DNA of 8,912 nucleotides, taken from assembly GCA_021545665.1 (NCBI GenBank), contig JAJRTX010000162.1:1-8912 (forward strand), read 5' to 3'. A model generated the notes under the pieces. The model did no database searches, was not told the DNA's origin, and saw only the letters and a list, made by a program, of their open reading frames with translations. Shown here piece by piece: positions 1 through 6,437 of this stretch. The number at the start of each line of letters is the position of its first letter. The stretch's first letter is position 1. A program made the translations under genes and the position numbers. This stretch comes from Zetaproteobacteria bacterium (GTDB lineage: Bacteria; Pseudomonadota; Zetaproteobacteria; Mariprofundales; Mariprofundaceae).

Positions 1-26
1 CCAATAAATCTAATCATTCTTTTCAT
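1..26 (-). CDS. 5' end of an unidentified third gene of the minus-strand operon (partial)
   Basis: Only the first eight codons lie in the window (reads MKRMIRFI), so no function can be assigned. The start is supported by a near-perfect Shine-Dalgarno sequence, AAGGAGGT on the minus strand (about 35-42), nine bases before the ATG at 24-26. The two basic residues followed by hydrophobic ones could be the start of a signal peptide or membrane segment, but eight residues are too few to decide. It lies 67 bases downstream of the methyltransferase stop on the same strand, with no terminator between, so it is probably the next gene of the same operon. Its ribosome binding site lies inside a predicted RNA stem formed with the end of the methyltransferase gene. 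Confidence 0.6.
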
Positions 27-28
27 GG

Positions 29-110
29 TGACTCACCTCCTTGATTATGGCTCTGCCTTATCAGCAAAGTCCGGTAAGGATAATCCACGTACCTCAAGGG
101 TGGTGAGTCA
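29..110 (-). promoter_or_regulatory. Predicted mRNA hairpin that masks the ribosome binding site of the downstream gene
   Basis: Positions 29-37 (TGACTCACC) are the exact reverse complement of 102-110 (GGTGAGTCA). The pairing continues after one mismatch (38/101) as CC/GG (39-40 with 99-100), a one-base bulge at 98, then TTGA/TCAA (41-44 with 94-97). That gives about 15 paired positions around a 49-base loop. In the minus-strand mRNA one arm is the last codons and stop of the methyltransferase gene and the other is the AAGGAGG ribosome binding site of the next gene. A ribosome finishing the first gene would open the stem, so this is likely a translational-coupling device. The pairing is seen directly; the role is inferred. 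Confidence 0.5.
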
Positions 111-2802
111 TCCCTTTCAAGAGGGAGCCATGATGTCTATTCATTACCGACTCAGCGTTGGAATAATCTTCCTTCGCAATGCCTTTGTTTGGCAAAAATG
201 TGTATAGCAATTCATCGGCATTGAACTGTGGATTTGAAAGGCGCAAATAACATGGTTCAAAGTCCCTCGCTCCTTTGATGAGAGGATATAGCAAAGTTGG
301 TTCAACCCACGCTTCCTTCTCACCTACTGGCTTCTCTCCGGCTTCTGGGCGGGAGCGAACCTTTACAAGAGTGCCGTTGTTTGCAGTGATGGGTACAAAA
401 TACAAACCATTCAGATCAGAGGTAATCCCTTTGTGTCCAGAATACCACAGGCATTTCTTACCCATAGCCTTCAAAAACCCAAATCGGCCTTTCGCAAGAA
501 CAGCCCAAGGCGAACCAACATCTCCTACTGGGGTAGCCTCCATATCCGTTGTTGTAATTCTATCCCGAACGGATTTAAGCCCAAGTTTTGCCGGTATAGA
601 TTTACTCTCGCCGACCACACTATCCCAACGCCTATAAGGAACTGGATATTTTCCGGCTTTCCTCGACTTGGAGAATACAACGACAACTGTATGGTTCGAT
701 GCATCCTCAAACGGTTTCAGTGCTCGCAGATCATCCACACCAATAGGCTTGAGATAATGGGAATCGTCCATGCCAGATTTGAGTTTGAATTTACGGAACC
801 CTGATGATGAAGGGTTTTTGAACAACTCCCCGCGAATAACAAAGGCCAGTCGCCCATTGGTCTGCAACCACTTGTCTGCGGTGGTATATGTGATCATGGC
901 GGAAATATCCAACTCATTGCCACCATGCCTCTTGTTCTCTGAAAAGATATTGTATTGCTCACAGGTTGGCTTAACCCTTTCGCGGTAAGCATCTGGTAGT
1001 TTGGACCACCTGACCCAAGGGGGATTGCCAATAATGCAATCAAAATGACCGGCTGTGGCAGACCAGAAAAAGTTTCGGACTATGCGAAACCAAATGCCAT
1101 TCCATTGTTGGCGATGTAGTTCCAATATCTGGTTATAGGTGTATTGCAAAGGCTCAAACCATGCTGCCGCTTCCTCTGGCGTTATCAAACCGGCAGACAA
1201 CAACGTGCTTTGTGCGTTGGCATACTCCATATCATTTTCCACGCATTCGCCCATTTGGATAAACACTTGATCGAGGCGGATACGGTTGAGGGCAAGTATC
1301 GACGGCAGGTTTATATCCAACCCCGCCACCTGACTTCCGATCTTGTAATTCACCACATGCTGTCCATCTTCAGGATCAGGCGCGGGGGAATAGATCGCAT
1401 CAGCAAGAAGAACGGGGATTTCAATAGCGTGGCCCGGAACAGCCCTCAACAAGTCTGCAATTTCCATCAAAAAATTAACCCGTGCTGTTTGCACTGCCAA
1501 GGGGTTCAAATCGAAACCCCAAATTGATGAGCATAGATGGTCAATTTGTTTAGCTGCATTCCACTGCGCTTTGTCTGCCTCTTTGCGAACAAGGCGAATA
1601 GCCGATAGTAGGAAGGCTCCTGATCCGCATGTTGGGTCAAGAATCCGCTTGTTCAGCCATGGTCCTTTCTTGGCCTTGGTGAGTGTGAAGTCCACCAACC
1701 AATCAGGCGTATAAAACTCACCTAAACTTTGTCGTAACTTACCGGGAACCAAACCTTGGTAGAGGTCACGCAATACATCGCGGGTATGTGGAAGATGATC
1801 GGCGCGGTATAAAGAGAGTACACCTAGCAAGCCCCTCAATGCACGAATCAGAGGTGTTGAATGTCTCGCAGTACATGCCGCATCAAGATACCAGCTAAAA
1901 ATAACCTCTTCAACAAACCCGTTGATGCATGCCTGCTTAAATATTCCAGATTGCTCAATATCTTGAGAAAGGGCATCGAGTAAGTCTGCATCTTTTTGCA
2001 AGGAAGCCATGGTATGGGCAGGCTGCTTGGTTGTAGTCAATCCATACGCTGAGACAATTTCAGCAGCAAGCAGCTTAATCAGAAGTGAATTGTAAGTATG
2101 GATAACGAACAACCGCCCAGATAGGGATTCGGCCACATTGCCTTTCCATGAAAAACACATTTCTGCATCAATAGCATCGGACTGAAGAACAGACATGCCA
2201 GCTACTTGACCATAGAGAGTCCTCCACTCTTCAAACAACATCTTGATCTTTGAATTACTTGGCATTGCTAATTCATCGGATAGCGCGTCTGCCATGGACT
2301 GCATTAAATCCTTTGCTGTGTGTGAGCCGTGACCAAAATCGAGCATCAGGTCGTCAATCGTAATATACCTCTGTGCATCGTTAATTGCCCGAATGACCAA
2401 ACCAACTGCATTTTCCGAGAACGGCATCATGCTTTGTGTATGAACAGTTCCACCAGACACCTTGGCAAAGCAGATGTGCTCCCCATCTATAGCAATGCCA
2501 ATAAAGTCATCGCATGGTATGCCTGATTTAGCTTCCTTTAGGATGTACGGAAGCAATCGTTTCTCTGTTGCGTTCTTGAATCCACTACTATTTTTTGAAC
2601 CAAAAAACAAACCGGGACGCTTGAATTCGATAATGATGTTCCTGTGACGGCAATCATATCTTTTCCGCTCCACATCAAAATGAATACCCAATGCATCTTC
2701 CAATGCCTGAATCCAAGCAACTCGCACCTCTTCCTCCCCCTGCCACGGGCGTTTGCGTTTAGCTTCGATTTTGTTGAATACAGAGTTAGCTTGAGTGTTC
2801 AT
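94..2802 (-). CDS. Single-chain restriction-modification-like enzyme: PD-(D/E)XK nuclease plus N6-adenine DNA methyltransferase
   Basis: Probably methylates adenine in DNA and may also cleave unmodified DNA. Near the N-terminus D50 and E59-F-K61 form a PD-(D/E)XK-like nuclease motif, as in type IIG and type I restriction subunits. Residues 150-350 are a mostly helical linker. The methyltransferase core follows: GEFYTP (361-366), the SAM-binding DPTCGSGAFL (389-398), GFDLNP (429-434), LLADAI (465-470) and the catalytic NPPW (593-596), characteristic of N6-adenine enzymes. The C-terminal 300 residues lack catalytic motifs and are the likely target-recognition part. At 902 residues it is within the range of single-chain type IIG enzymes and shorter than typical BREX PglX. 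There is no separate specificity subunit in the window. The start is chosen because AAGGG lies six bases upstream and the ATG overlaps the preceding stop (ATGA). Whether the nuclease is active, and which sequence is recognised, cannot be told. Confidence 0.85.
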   Translation of the reverse strand: MNTQANSVFNKIEAKRKRPWQGEEEVRVAWIQALEDALGIHFDVERKRYDCRHRNIIIEFKRPGLFFGSKNSSGFKNATEKRLLPYILKEAKSGIPCDDFIGIAIDGEHICFAKVSGGTVHTQSMMPFSENAVGLVIRAINDAQRYITIDDLMLDFGHGSHTAKDLMQSMADALSDELAMPSNSKIKMLFEEWRTLYGQVAGMSVLQSDAIDAEMCFSWKGNVAESLSGRLFVIHTYNSLLIKLLAAEIVSAYGLTTTKQPAHTMASLQKDADLLDALSQDIEQSGIFKQACINGFVEEVIFSWYLDAACTARHSTPLIRALRGLLGVLSLYRADHLPHTRDVLRDLYQGLVPGKLRQSLGEFYTPDWLVDFTLTKAKKGPWLNKRILDPTCGSGAFLLSAIRLVRKEADKAQWNAAKQIDHLCSSIWGFDLNPLAVQTARVNFLMEIADLLRAVPGHAIEIPVLLADAIYSPAPDPEDGQHVVNYKIGSQVAGLDINLPSILALNRIRLDQVFIQMGECVENDMEYANAQSTLLSAGLITPEEAAAWFEPLQYTYNQILELHRQQWNGIWFRIVRNFFWSATAGHFDCIIGNPPWVRWSKLPDAYRERVKPTCEQYNIFSENKRHGGNELDISAMITYTTADKWLQTNGRLAFVIRGELFKNPSSSGFRKFKLKSGMDDSHYLKPIGVDDLRALKPFEDASNHTVVVVFSKSRKAGKYPVPYRRWDSVVGESKSIPAKLGLKSVRDRITTTDMEATPVGDVGSPWAVLAKGRFGFLKAMGKKCLWYSGHKGITSDLNGLYFVPITANNGTLVKVRSRPEAGEKPVGEKEAWVEPTLLYPLIKGARDFEPCYLRLSNPQFNADELLYTFLPNKGIAKEDYSNAESVMNRHHGSLLKGMTHHP

Positions 2803-4562
2803 GTTGCACCCTTGTCAAAATAAATGATTTTCTCTAATTGCACTGGCCCTTTCGCCAATCCAATCCGCATTGCCGGTGTCTGCTTATCCTTTCCCACAAG
2901 ACAATAATTGTAGAACACCCGGAAGATGTCGAGCATCTTCACAATACTCTCAGGATTGTAGGCTGAATACCCAAACCATTTGCGGCCCGTGGCACTGGCC
3001 GATCCTATTGGCCGCTCCAGCAGGGACAACCTGCGCCGCACCTGCATAAAAAAGCAGTCAATGGCATGCATAGATGCCTTGTTGTAAAGCCATGCACGAT
3101 GATCTTCGTCGTAATCACCATAATCGGTCAGGTAGCAAATTGCTTTTTCCGGCTCGCTCATGTTCGGGAACGGATGCATAAGCCATCTATCTTTCCATTT
3201 TCCGATCTCGGCCATACTTGCCATACGTTGCTTAATCAGCAGCAGTTTCACTTCGTTCTCCGAAAGTTGCGGGTTTGCATTTTGCACAGCCCGAAAAACC
3301 CTGCGCGAATCGCCCAACACATGCCGTTTTTCATCGACGATCAATCCTTTGTTGAGCCGAACGTAAAACGCATCACAAGATCGGCTTGTAATTTCCGGCT
3401 GGAATGCTGCCATACACGCAGCCCGCATGCCTGAATCCTGATCGAGAAAGAAACGTACCTTCTCCACACCGTTAAACAGTCTGTGCAGGAAGAAGAAATG
3501 CCCATAGAGCGTATATTCAGCATGAACCTGCATTCCCCTAGCCGGAAGCTTCCGGGTTGCGCTGGTGCGTTCTGAACACTCGACATCAGGGCGGTTGATT
3601 GCTTCATTGTACTCGCCTGCAATCTGATCGTTCAGTCCGGCCATCGCCTTTGATGCAGATAAATGCTTAACCGCCTCGTTATAGTCGCCTTGCAACCATA
3701 AACGAGCGTACTTCCTGAACGGATGTGATGTGTTGTAATCACCCGATGCAACAGCGTCGGCTTCAACGGCTTCGGCCTCCAGCGACGGTTCGTAATTCAA
3801 GTGCATGCCGAATACATAGCCGGTTTCGTTGTCGGCACTGCCGACGGCGGACAGCATGGTATTGCGTTTATCCGCTCGTTGCGTCCAGTTCACCATGTAG
3901 CTCTGCCGGTCAACGCTCACATACAACCTGCGAAGGGCCAGACCATCAATAAGCCTCTGTTCCCGATCTGCCGCAAACAAAAGGCATTGGCGGTGCAGGA
4001 AGTCGATTTTGGGATATAAACTGCCTTCGGATATATCGGCCACTTCACAAATCCGACGGAACGGTGTTTTGTTCATCAGCAGTTTGAATATCAGTTTGTT
4101 TTTGTGCGGTTGTTTTTGGCCGGTCGTTGCACGTTTTACCGAGAACGATTTACCGCATGCCTTGCAACGATAGCGGGGCGACCCTGATTTAGTTTTTCCG
4201 AAGGATTGATAGGCAGTGCGCCCGACATCAATACTCACAGCATGATTGGGACACAATGAATTGGGACAACACACATCTTGTCTGACCAGATACGCGCTAA
4301 TCCTTTGAATTTCGTCAGCAATTCCCTGATTGCTTTTAAGTGGCGGAAATTCATTGCACGCATGGCAATGGATTGCCGGGGCGTCCTTGCTGCCTCCGTT
4401 CAATGTGTATGCATCTTTGCTTTTAACCCCACGCCCACGCGGTTGACGCTTTGCGCTGGCCGGAACCCCGAAGTTTTTACACACAGGATTTTTGCAGAAA
4501 TTAACCTGAATGCCGTCAAACCCTTCCGGGATTCGTGAAAAAGATTTCTTGCTCAAGCGCAT
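2799..4562 (-). CDS. Transposase-like protein with two zinc ribbons and an expanded DDE-type core
   Basis: The N-terminus has two similar zinc ribbons. The first is C23-x4-C28 with C67-x2-C70; the second is C99-x4-C104 with C133-x2-C136. The shared pattern C-[KP]-N-x2-C-[KP]-N suggests an internal duplication. A helix-turn-helix-like stretch follows (about 160-192). The core resembles DDE transposases: D218 in a short beta strand (YVSVDRQ), D374 or D376 in FFLDQDSG, then ASMHAIDCFF near 497-505 with a downstream basic helix. The C-terminal YNYC...TPAMRIGLAKGP (551-573) matches the usual transposase tail. The expected final glutamate appears to be D502, so the triad may be altered. Spacings of about 155 and 127 residues are long, meaning large insertions. 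It is the first gene of the operon and overlaps the methyltransferase by 4 bases, which argues for a resident partner rather than a passing insertion sequence. A mobile-element origin is likely; the present role (DNA binding, strand transfer or regulation) is unknown. Confidence 0.75.
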   Translation of the reverse strand: MRLSKKSFSRIPEGFDGIQVNFCKNPVCKNFGVPASAKRQPRGRGVKSKDAYTLNGGSKDAPAIHCHACNEFPPLKSNQGIADEIQRISAYLVRQDVCCPNSLCPNHAVSIDVGRTAYQSFGKTKSGSPRYRCKACGKSFSVKRATTGQKQPHKNKLIFKLLMNKTPFRRICEVADISEGSLYPKIDFLHRQCLLFAADREQRLIDGLALRRLYVSVDRQSYMVNWTQRADKRNTMLSAVGSADNETGYVFGMHLNYEPSLEAEAVEADAVASGDYNTSHPFRKYARLWLQGDYNEAVKHLSASKAMAGLNDQIAGEYNEAINRPDVECSERTSATRKLPARGMQVHAEYTLYGHFFFLHRLFNGVEKVRFFLDQDSGMRAACMAAFQPEITSRSCDAFYVRLNKGLIVDEKRHVLGDSRRVFRAVQNANPQLSENEVKLLLIKQRMASMAEIGKWKDRWLMHPFPNMSEPEKAICYLTDYGDYDEDHRAWLYNKASMHAIDCFFMQVRRRLSLLERPIGSASATGRKWFGYSAYNPESIVKMLDIFRVFYNYCLVGKDKQTPAMRIGLAKGPVQLEKIIYFDKGAT

Positions 4563-4564
4563 AG

Positions 4565-4589
4565 TCCCTTAACCGTTGTGGTTAAAGGA
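4565..4589 (-). promoter_or_regulatory. Operator-like palindrome at the transcription start of the accessory operon
   Basis: Arms TCCCTTAACC (4565-4574) and GGTTAAAGGA (4580-4589) match at nine of ten positions around the 5-base spacer GTTGT. The palindrome directly follows the predicted -10 box and reaches to within two bases of the start codon. A bound protein would block initiation, and the folded RNA would cover the weak AAGGG ribosome binding site, which sits only three bases from the ATG. Control by the operon's own helix-turn-helix/zinc-ribbon protein is possible but unproven. Confidence 0.45.
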
Positions 4590-4618
4590 GTATAACACTA
4601 TCAGGGGCTATTTATCAA
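4589..4618 (-). promoter_or_regulatory. Sigma-70-like promoter of the transposase-like/methyltransferase operon
   Basis: On the minus strand, TTGATA (4613-4618) and TATACT (4589-4594) are separated by 18 bases; each matches the consensus at five of six positions. Transcription would start near 4582, giving a leader of about 20 bases before the ATG at 4562. This is the best promoter match seen on the minus strand. Confidence 0.55.
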
Positions 4619-4745
4619 CACCTTTGTCGAACGGCTTGATGCCTGAGAAGTTTTAGGTAATGAATTTACACAGACGGATTTACAGACTCGTACTGATGCC
4701 AGACCCGCTTTCATTATACAGGGCCTGCACTATTTCTCTTCCGGT

Positions 4746-4862
4746 TTAGAAGAAGGAAGTAAATAAACCCAATACTCCGATAACTAATGTGACCATCACA
4801 ACTGTAGCTATATTATGGCTATCATACTCTGCCTGTTTCATATTCTTACTTATTGCGGCCAT
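4746..4862 (-). CDS. Small single-span membrane protein of 38 residues, unidentified
   Basis: An intact reading frame of 38 codons starts at ATG 4860-4862 with GGAGAG about six bases upstream, a good ribosome binding site. The product begins MAAISKNMKQAEYDSHN, a short polar and mildly basic segment. A hydrophobic stretch of about 20 residues (18-38, rich in V, I, L, G and ending FTSFF) could span the inner membrane once. I do not recognise a family. It lies 183 bases upstream of the accessory operon on the same strand, and divergent to fxsA. It could be a leader gene of the operon, a small membrane toxin, or an unrelated resident small protein. No clear promoter or terminator is seen. The frame plus ribosome binding site support it as real, but short frames arise by chance. 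Confidence 0.5.
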   Translation of the reverse strand: MAAISKNMKQAEYDSHNIATVVMVTLVIGVLGLFTSFF

Positions 4863-4893
4863 AATCCACTCTCCTGATTAAAATAACGATCTG

Positions 4894-4932
4894 GTCACAT
4901 TGCTATCACCTTCTTTTCGGGAATAATGTGAC
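4894..4932. repeat. Inverted repeat GTCACATT / AATGTGAC, possible regulator sites
   Basis: GTCACATT (4894-4901) and its exact reverse complement AATGTGAC (4925-4932) are centred 31 bases apart, about three helical turns. They lie 32-70 bases upstream of the small membrane gene. The TGTGA/TCACA cores resemble CRP/FNR-type half-sites but are oriented and spaced differently from a canonical CRP site, so the binding factor is unknown. Confidence 0.3.
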
Positions 4933-5041
4933 ATGGATCACCAATTTAAATTTTGTTACTAAATTATTTCATTATGATTCGGATCTGCCACTCCTGGATT
5001 CAGTCTGCATCTACATTCAAGATTGGATCTAGTGTTATACC

Positions 5042-5070
5042 TTGAATTTGAATCCTCGGAACCTTATACA
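5042..5070 (+). promoter_or_regulatory. Sigma-70-like promoter of fxsA, possibly giving a leaderless mRNA
   Basis: TTGAAT (5042-5047) and TATACA (5065-5070) are separated by an ideal 17 bases. The -10 box ends only six bases before the fxsA ATG at 5077, so the transcript would start at or very near the start codon. No Shine-Dalgarno sequence precedes that ATG, consistent with leaderless translation. Confidence 0.45.
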
Positions 5071-5076
5071 TAGTCA

Positions 5077-5484
5077 ATGTTAAGAATTATATTTTTACTG
5101 TTCATCACTATACCTTTACTGGAACTTTGGCTTTTAATTGAGGTCGGCAGCGGTATTGGCGGGCTTCCCACCATTGCACTTTGTTTGCTCACTGCTGCAT
5201 TGGGTGGTTTCCTGATCCGCTGGCAAGGCATGAGCACACTGCTTGATGCGCAAAAACGCATGGCACATGGTGAAATCCCGGCTGAACATGGATTCCACGG
5301 ACTGATGATCGCCTTCTCCGGCATCCTGCTGTTCACACCGGGATTTATCACTGACAGTGCAGGGTTCCTGCTTCTTTTTCCACCATTCAGGTGTCTGTTA
5401 ATCAATAAGTTTCTTCCCATCCATAAGCAACAATCAACAGTTATTAATGCCGAGGTCATTCATAATGACAAATACATTCCCTGA
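5077..5484 (+). CDS. fxsA: FxsA family inner-membrane protein
   Basis: A small membrane protein of the FxsA family; in E. coli, overexpressed FxsA relieves F exclusion of phage T7, and its normal role is unclear. The 135-residue product has hydrophobic spans at about 2-22, 27-46 and 75-104 and a polar loop between. Family landmarks are visible: an acidic residue in the first span (LLELWLLIEVGS), the RWQGM segment (48-52), and the signature TPGFITDSAGFLLLFPP (87-103), close to the LLPGFFTDFLG...LPP of E. coli FxsA. The tail after 110 is short and polar, without the long glycine-rich end of the E. coli protein. In E. coli fxsA lies beside groESL; here a BI-1 family gene follows instead, about 130 bases downstream. 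The start has no ribosome binding site but is the only one preserving the first span. Confidence 0.88.
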   Translation: MLRIIFLLFITIPLLELWLLIEVGSGIGGLPTIALCLLTAALGGFLIRWQGMSTLLDAQKRMAHGEIPAEHGFHGLMIAFSGILLFTPGFITDSAGFLLLFPPFRCLLINKFLPIHKQQSTVINAEVIHNDKYIP

Positions 5485-5554
5485 TTCTGTGATACAGCTC
5501 TCTTGACCTGAATCAAACCAAACGTCAAATTTCGCGTCGCTAATAAATAGAACA

Positions 5555-5576
5555 AACAACATATCAACAACATATC
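5555..5576 (+). repeat. Perfect 11-bp tandem duplication upstream of the BI-1 family gene
   Basis: AACAACATATC occurs twice head to tail (5555-5565 and 5566-5576), 37 bases before the chosen start codon. It falls in the untranslated leader of the next gene. It could be a replication-slippage product or a duplicated binding site; nothing in the sequence decides. A weak promoter-like pair, TTGACC (5503-5508) and TCAAAT (5525-5530), lies upstream. Confidence 0.6.
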
Positions 5577-5613
5577 AGCATAATTTTTCAATATGCGCAT
5601 ACTGGAGGCACAC

Positions 5614-6273
5614 ATGAACCAAATAGCAATTTCTTCTACCCAACTGGCCGATGACCGAATCGGTTTCCTGGGGAAAACCTATGGTATGCTGGCACTGTGC
5701 ATTGCAGCTGGCAGTGTCGGTGCATTCATGTCCATGGGCATGGCATTTCCTTATGAACATCCGTTCATGATGCTGTTTATCATGATAGGCGGCATTTTTC
5801 TGGTTCAGGGCGTACGTCATATCCCCGGCATAAATTTTATTGCCCTGCTTGCCTTTGGCGCTATTACTGGCATGGCAATTTCACCATTAATTAGCATTGT
5901 TGCCGCCAAATCCGGTTCACTGGTTACGCAGGCATTCATGACTACAGCCATAGCTTTTGTCTCGCTGACCGCCTACACCTTCATTTCGCGCAAGGATTTT
6001 TCCTTCCTCAAAGGTTTTGTCTGGACCGGTCTGATTGCTATCATCGTACTCAGTCTGTCCAATTATTTCATCTTTGAATCACCCATGATGTCACTGACTA
6101 TATCCGGTATCGGAGTACTGCTGTTCTCAGCATTCATTCTCTATGATACATCCAATATCCTGAGAGATTACCCAAATGAGGAATATATCTCTGCTGCACT
6201 GACACTCTATCTGGATGTTTTCCTCCTCTTCCAACATATACTGGCTATGTTCGGTATGCTTGGAGACGAATAA
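5614..6273 (+). CDS. BI-1/YccA family seven-span inner-membrane protein
   Basis: Belongs to the Bax inhibitor-1 (UPF0005) family, which includes E. coli YccA and YbhL; YccA binds and modulates the FtsH protease, while other members are linked to calcium leak and stress. The 219-residue product has seven predicted spans at about 22-44, 51-69, 73-95, 107-125, 132-152, 159-178 and 194-213. The family signature FSAFILYDTSNIL (171-183) with D178, and D201 in LYLDVFLLF, are present; these acids belong to the conserved charged pair of the family. The start at 5614 is preferred over the in-frame ATG at 5593 because GGAGG (5604-5608) lies five bases before it and the homologous core begins after it. 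A strong terminator follows. It probably acts in membrane-protein quality control, but YccA versus YbhL type cannot be settled by eye. Confidence 0.9.
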   Translation: MNQIAISSTQLADDRIGFLGKTYGMLALCIAAGSVGAFMSMGMAFPYEHPFMMLFIMIGGIFLVQGVRHIPGINFIALLAFGAITGMAISPLISIVAAKSGSLVTQAFMTTAIAFVSLTAYTFISRKDFSFLKGFVWTGLIAIIVLSLSNYFIFESPMMSLTISGIGVLLFSAFILYDTSNILRDYPNEEYISAALTLYLDVFLLFQHILAMFGMLGDE

Positions 6274-6301
6274 ACTGCGGGAAGATTAAGCTGAATTATA
6301 G

Positions 6302-6332
6302 TGCGGCCCTGCAATGGGCCGCATTTTTATTT
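6302..6332 (+). terminator. Rho-independent terminator after the BI-1 family gene
   Basis: An 8-bp GC-rich perfect stem, TGCGGCCC (6302-6309) with GGGCCGCA (6316-6323), has a 6-base loop and is followed by TTTTTATTT. It lies 28 bases after the stop codon and separates fxsA and the BI-1 gene from the lipopolysaccharide cluster. Confidence 0.9.
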
Positions 6333-6386
6333 GAGCCCCCCGAAGCATCGGGATAGTCTGCCCGTCGAAGATATCCGATTATTTGT

Positions 6387-6413
6387 AAAAGACTGTGTTG
6401 GGCACGTCTTTTT
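6387..6413 (+). terminator. Second hairpin with T-run, upstream of the Trm112-like gene
   Basis: AAAAGAC (6387-6393) pairs with GTCTTTT (6406-6412). After a one-base bulge (T6394), GTG (6395-6397) pairs with CAC (6403-6405) around the loop TTGGG. The run of T at the 3' edge is terminator-like, but the stem is A/T-rich and weak. It lies 24 bases before the next start codon, so it could be a back-up terminator or a leader attenuator. Confidence 0.35.
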
Positions 6414-6437
6414 CAGTCTGATTAACAGGAGTTTGTT

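Larger units (their letters stand above)
4863..5076. other. Divergent AT-rich intergenic region between the small membrane gene and fxsA
   Basis: No coding frame is convincing here. The region carries the ribosome binding site of the small minus-strand gene, the inverted pair GTCACATT/AATGTGAC, and at its right end a promoter reading into fxsA. No tRNA, attachment site or insertion-sequence end was recognised. It probably marks the junction between accessory and core DNA, although no duplicated target site is visible. Confidence 0.5.

Noticed and set aside
1144..1527. 127-codon plus-strand frame inside the methyltransferase gene, and similar frames at 275-637, 433-804 and 3066-3434
   Set aside because: All are antisense to two genes with clear family motifs and show no ribosome binding site or recognisable domain.
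94..4618. A complete insertion sequence carrying a passenger methyltransferase
   Set aside because: No matching terminal inverted repeats or target-site duplication could be seen, and the operon seems to continue past position 26; the left end is outside the window, so this is not fully excluded.
4660..4749. Short plus-strand frame of about 29 codons in the intergenic region
   Set aside because: No ribosome binding site, no recognisable product, and it overlaps the end of the better-supported minus-strand small gene.
5064..5459. 131-codon minus-strand frame opposite fxsA
   Set aside because: It is a shadow of a recognised gene; the translation has no domain features and ends across the fxsA promoter.
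5593..5613. Earlier ATG for the BI-1 family protein
   Set aside because: No ribosome binding site precedes it, and GGAGG is placed correctly for the ATG at 5614.
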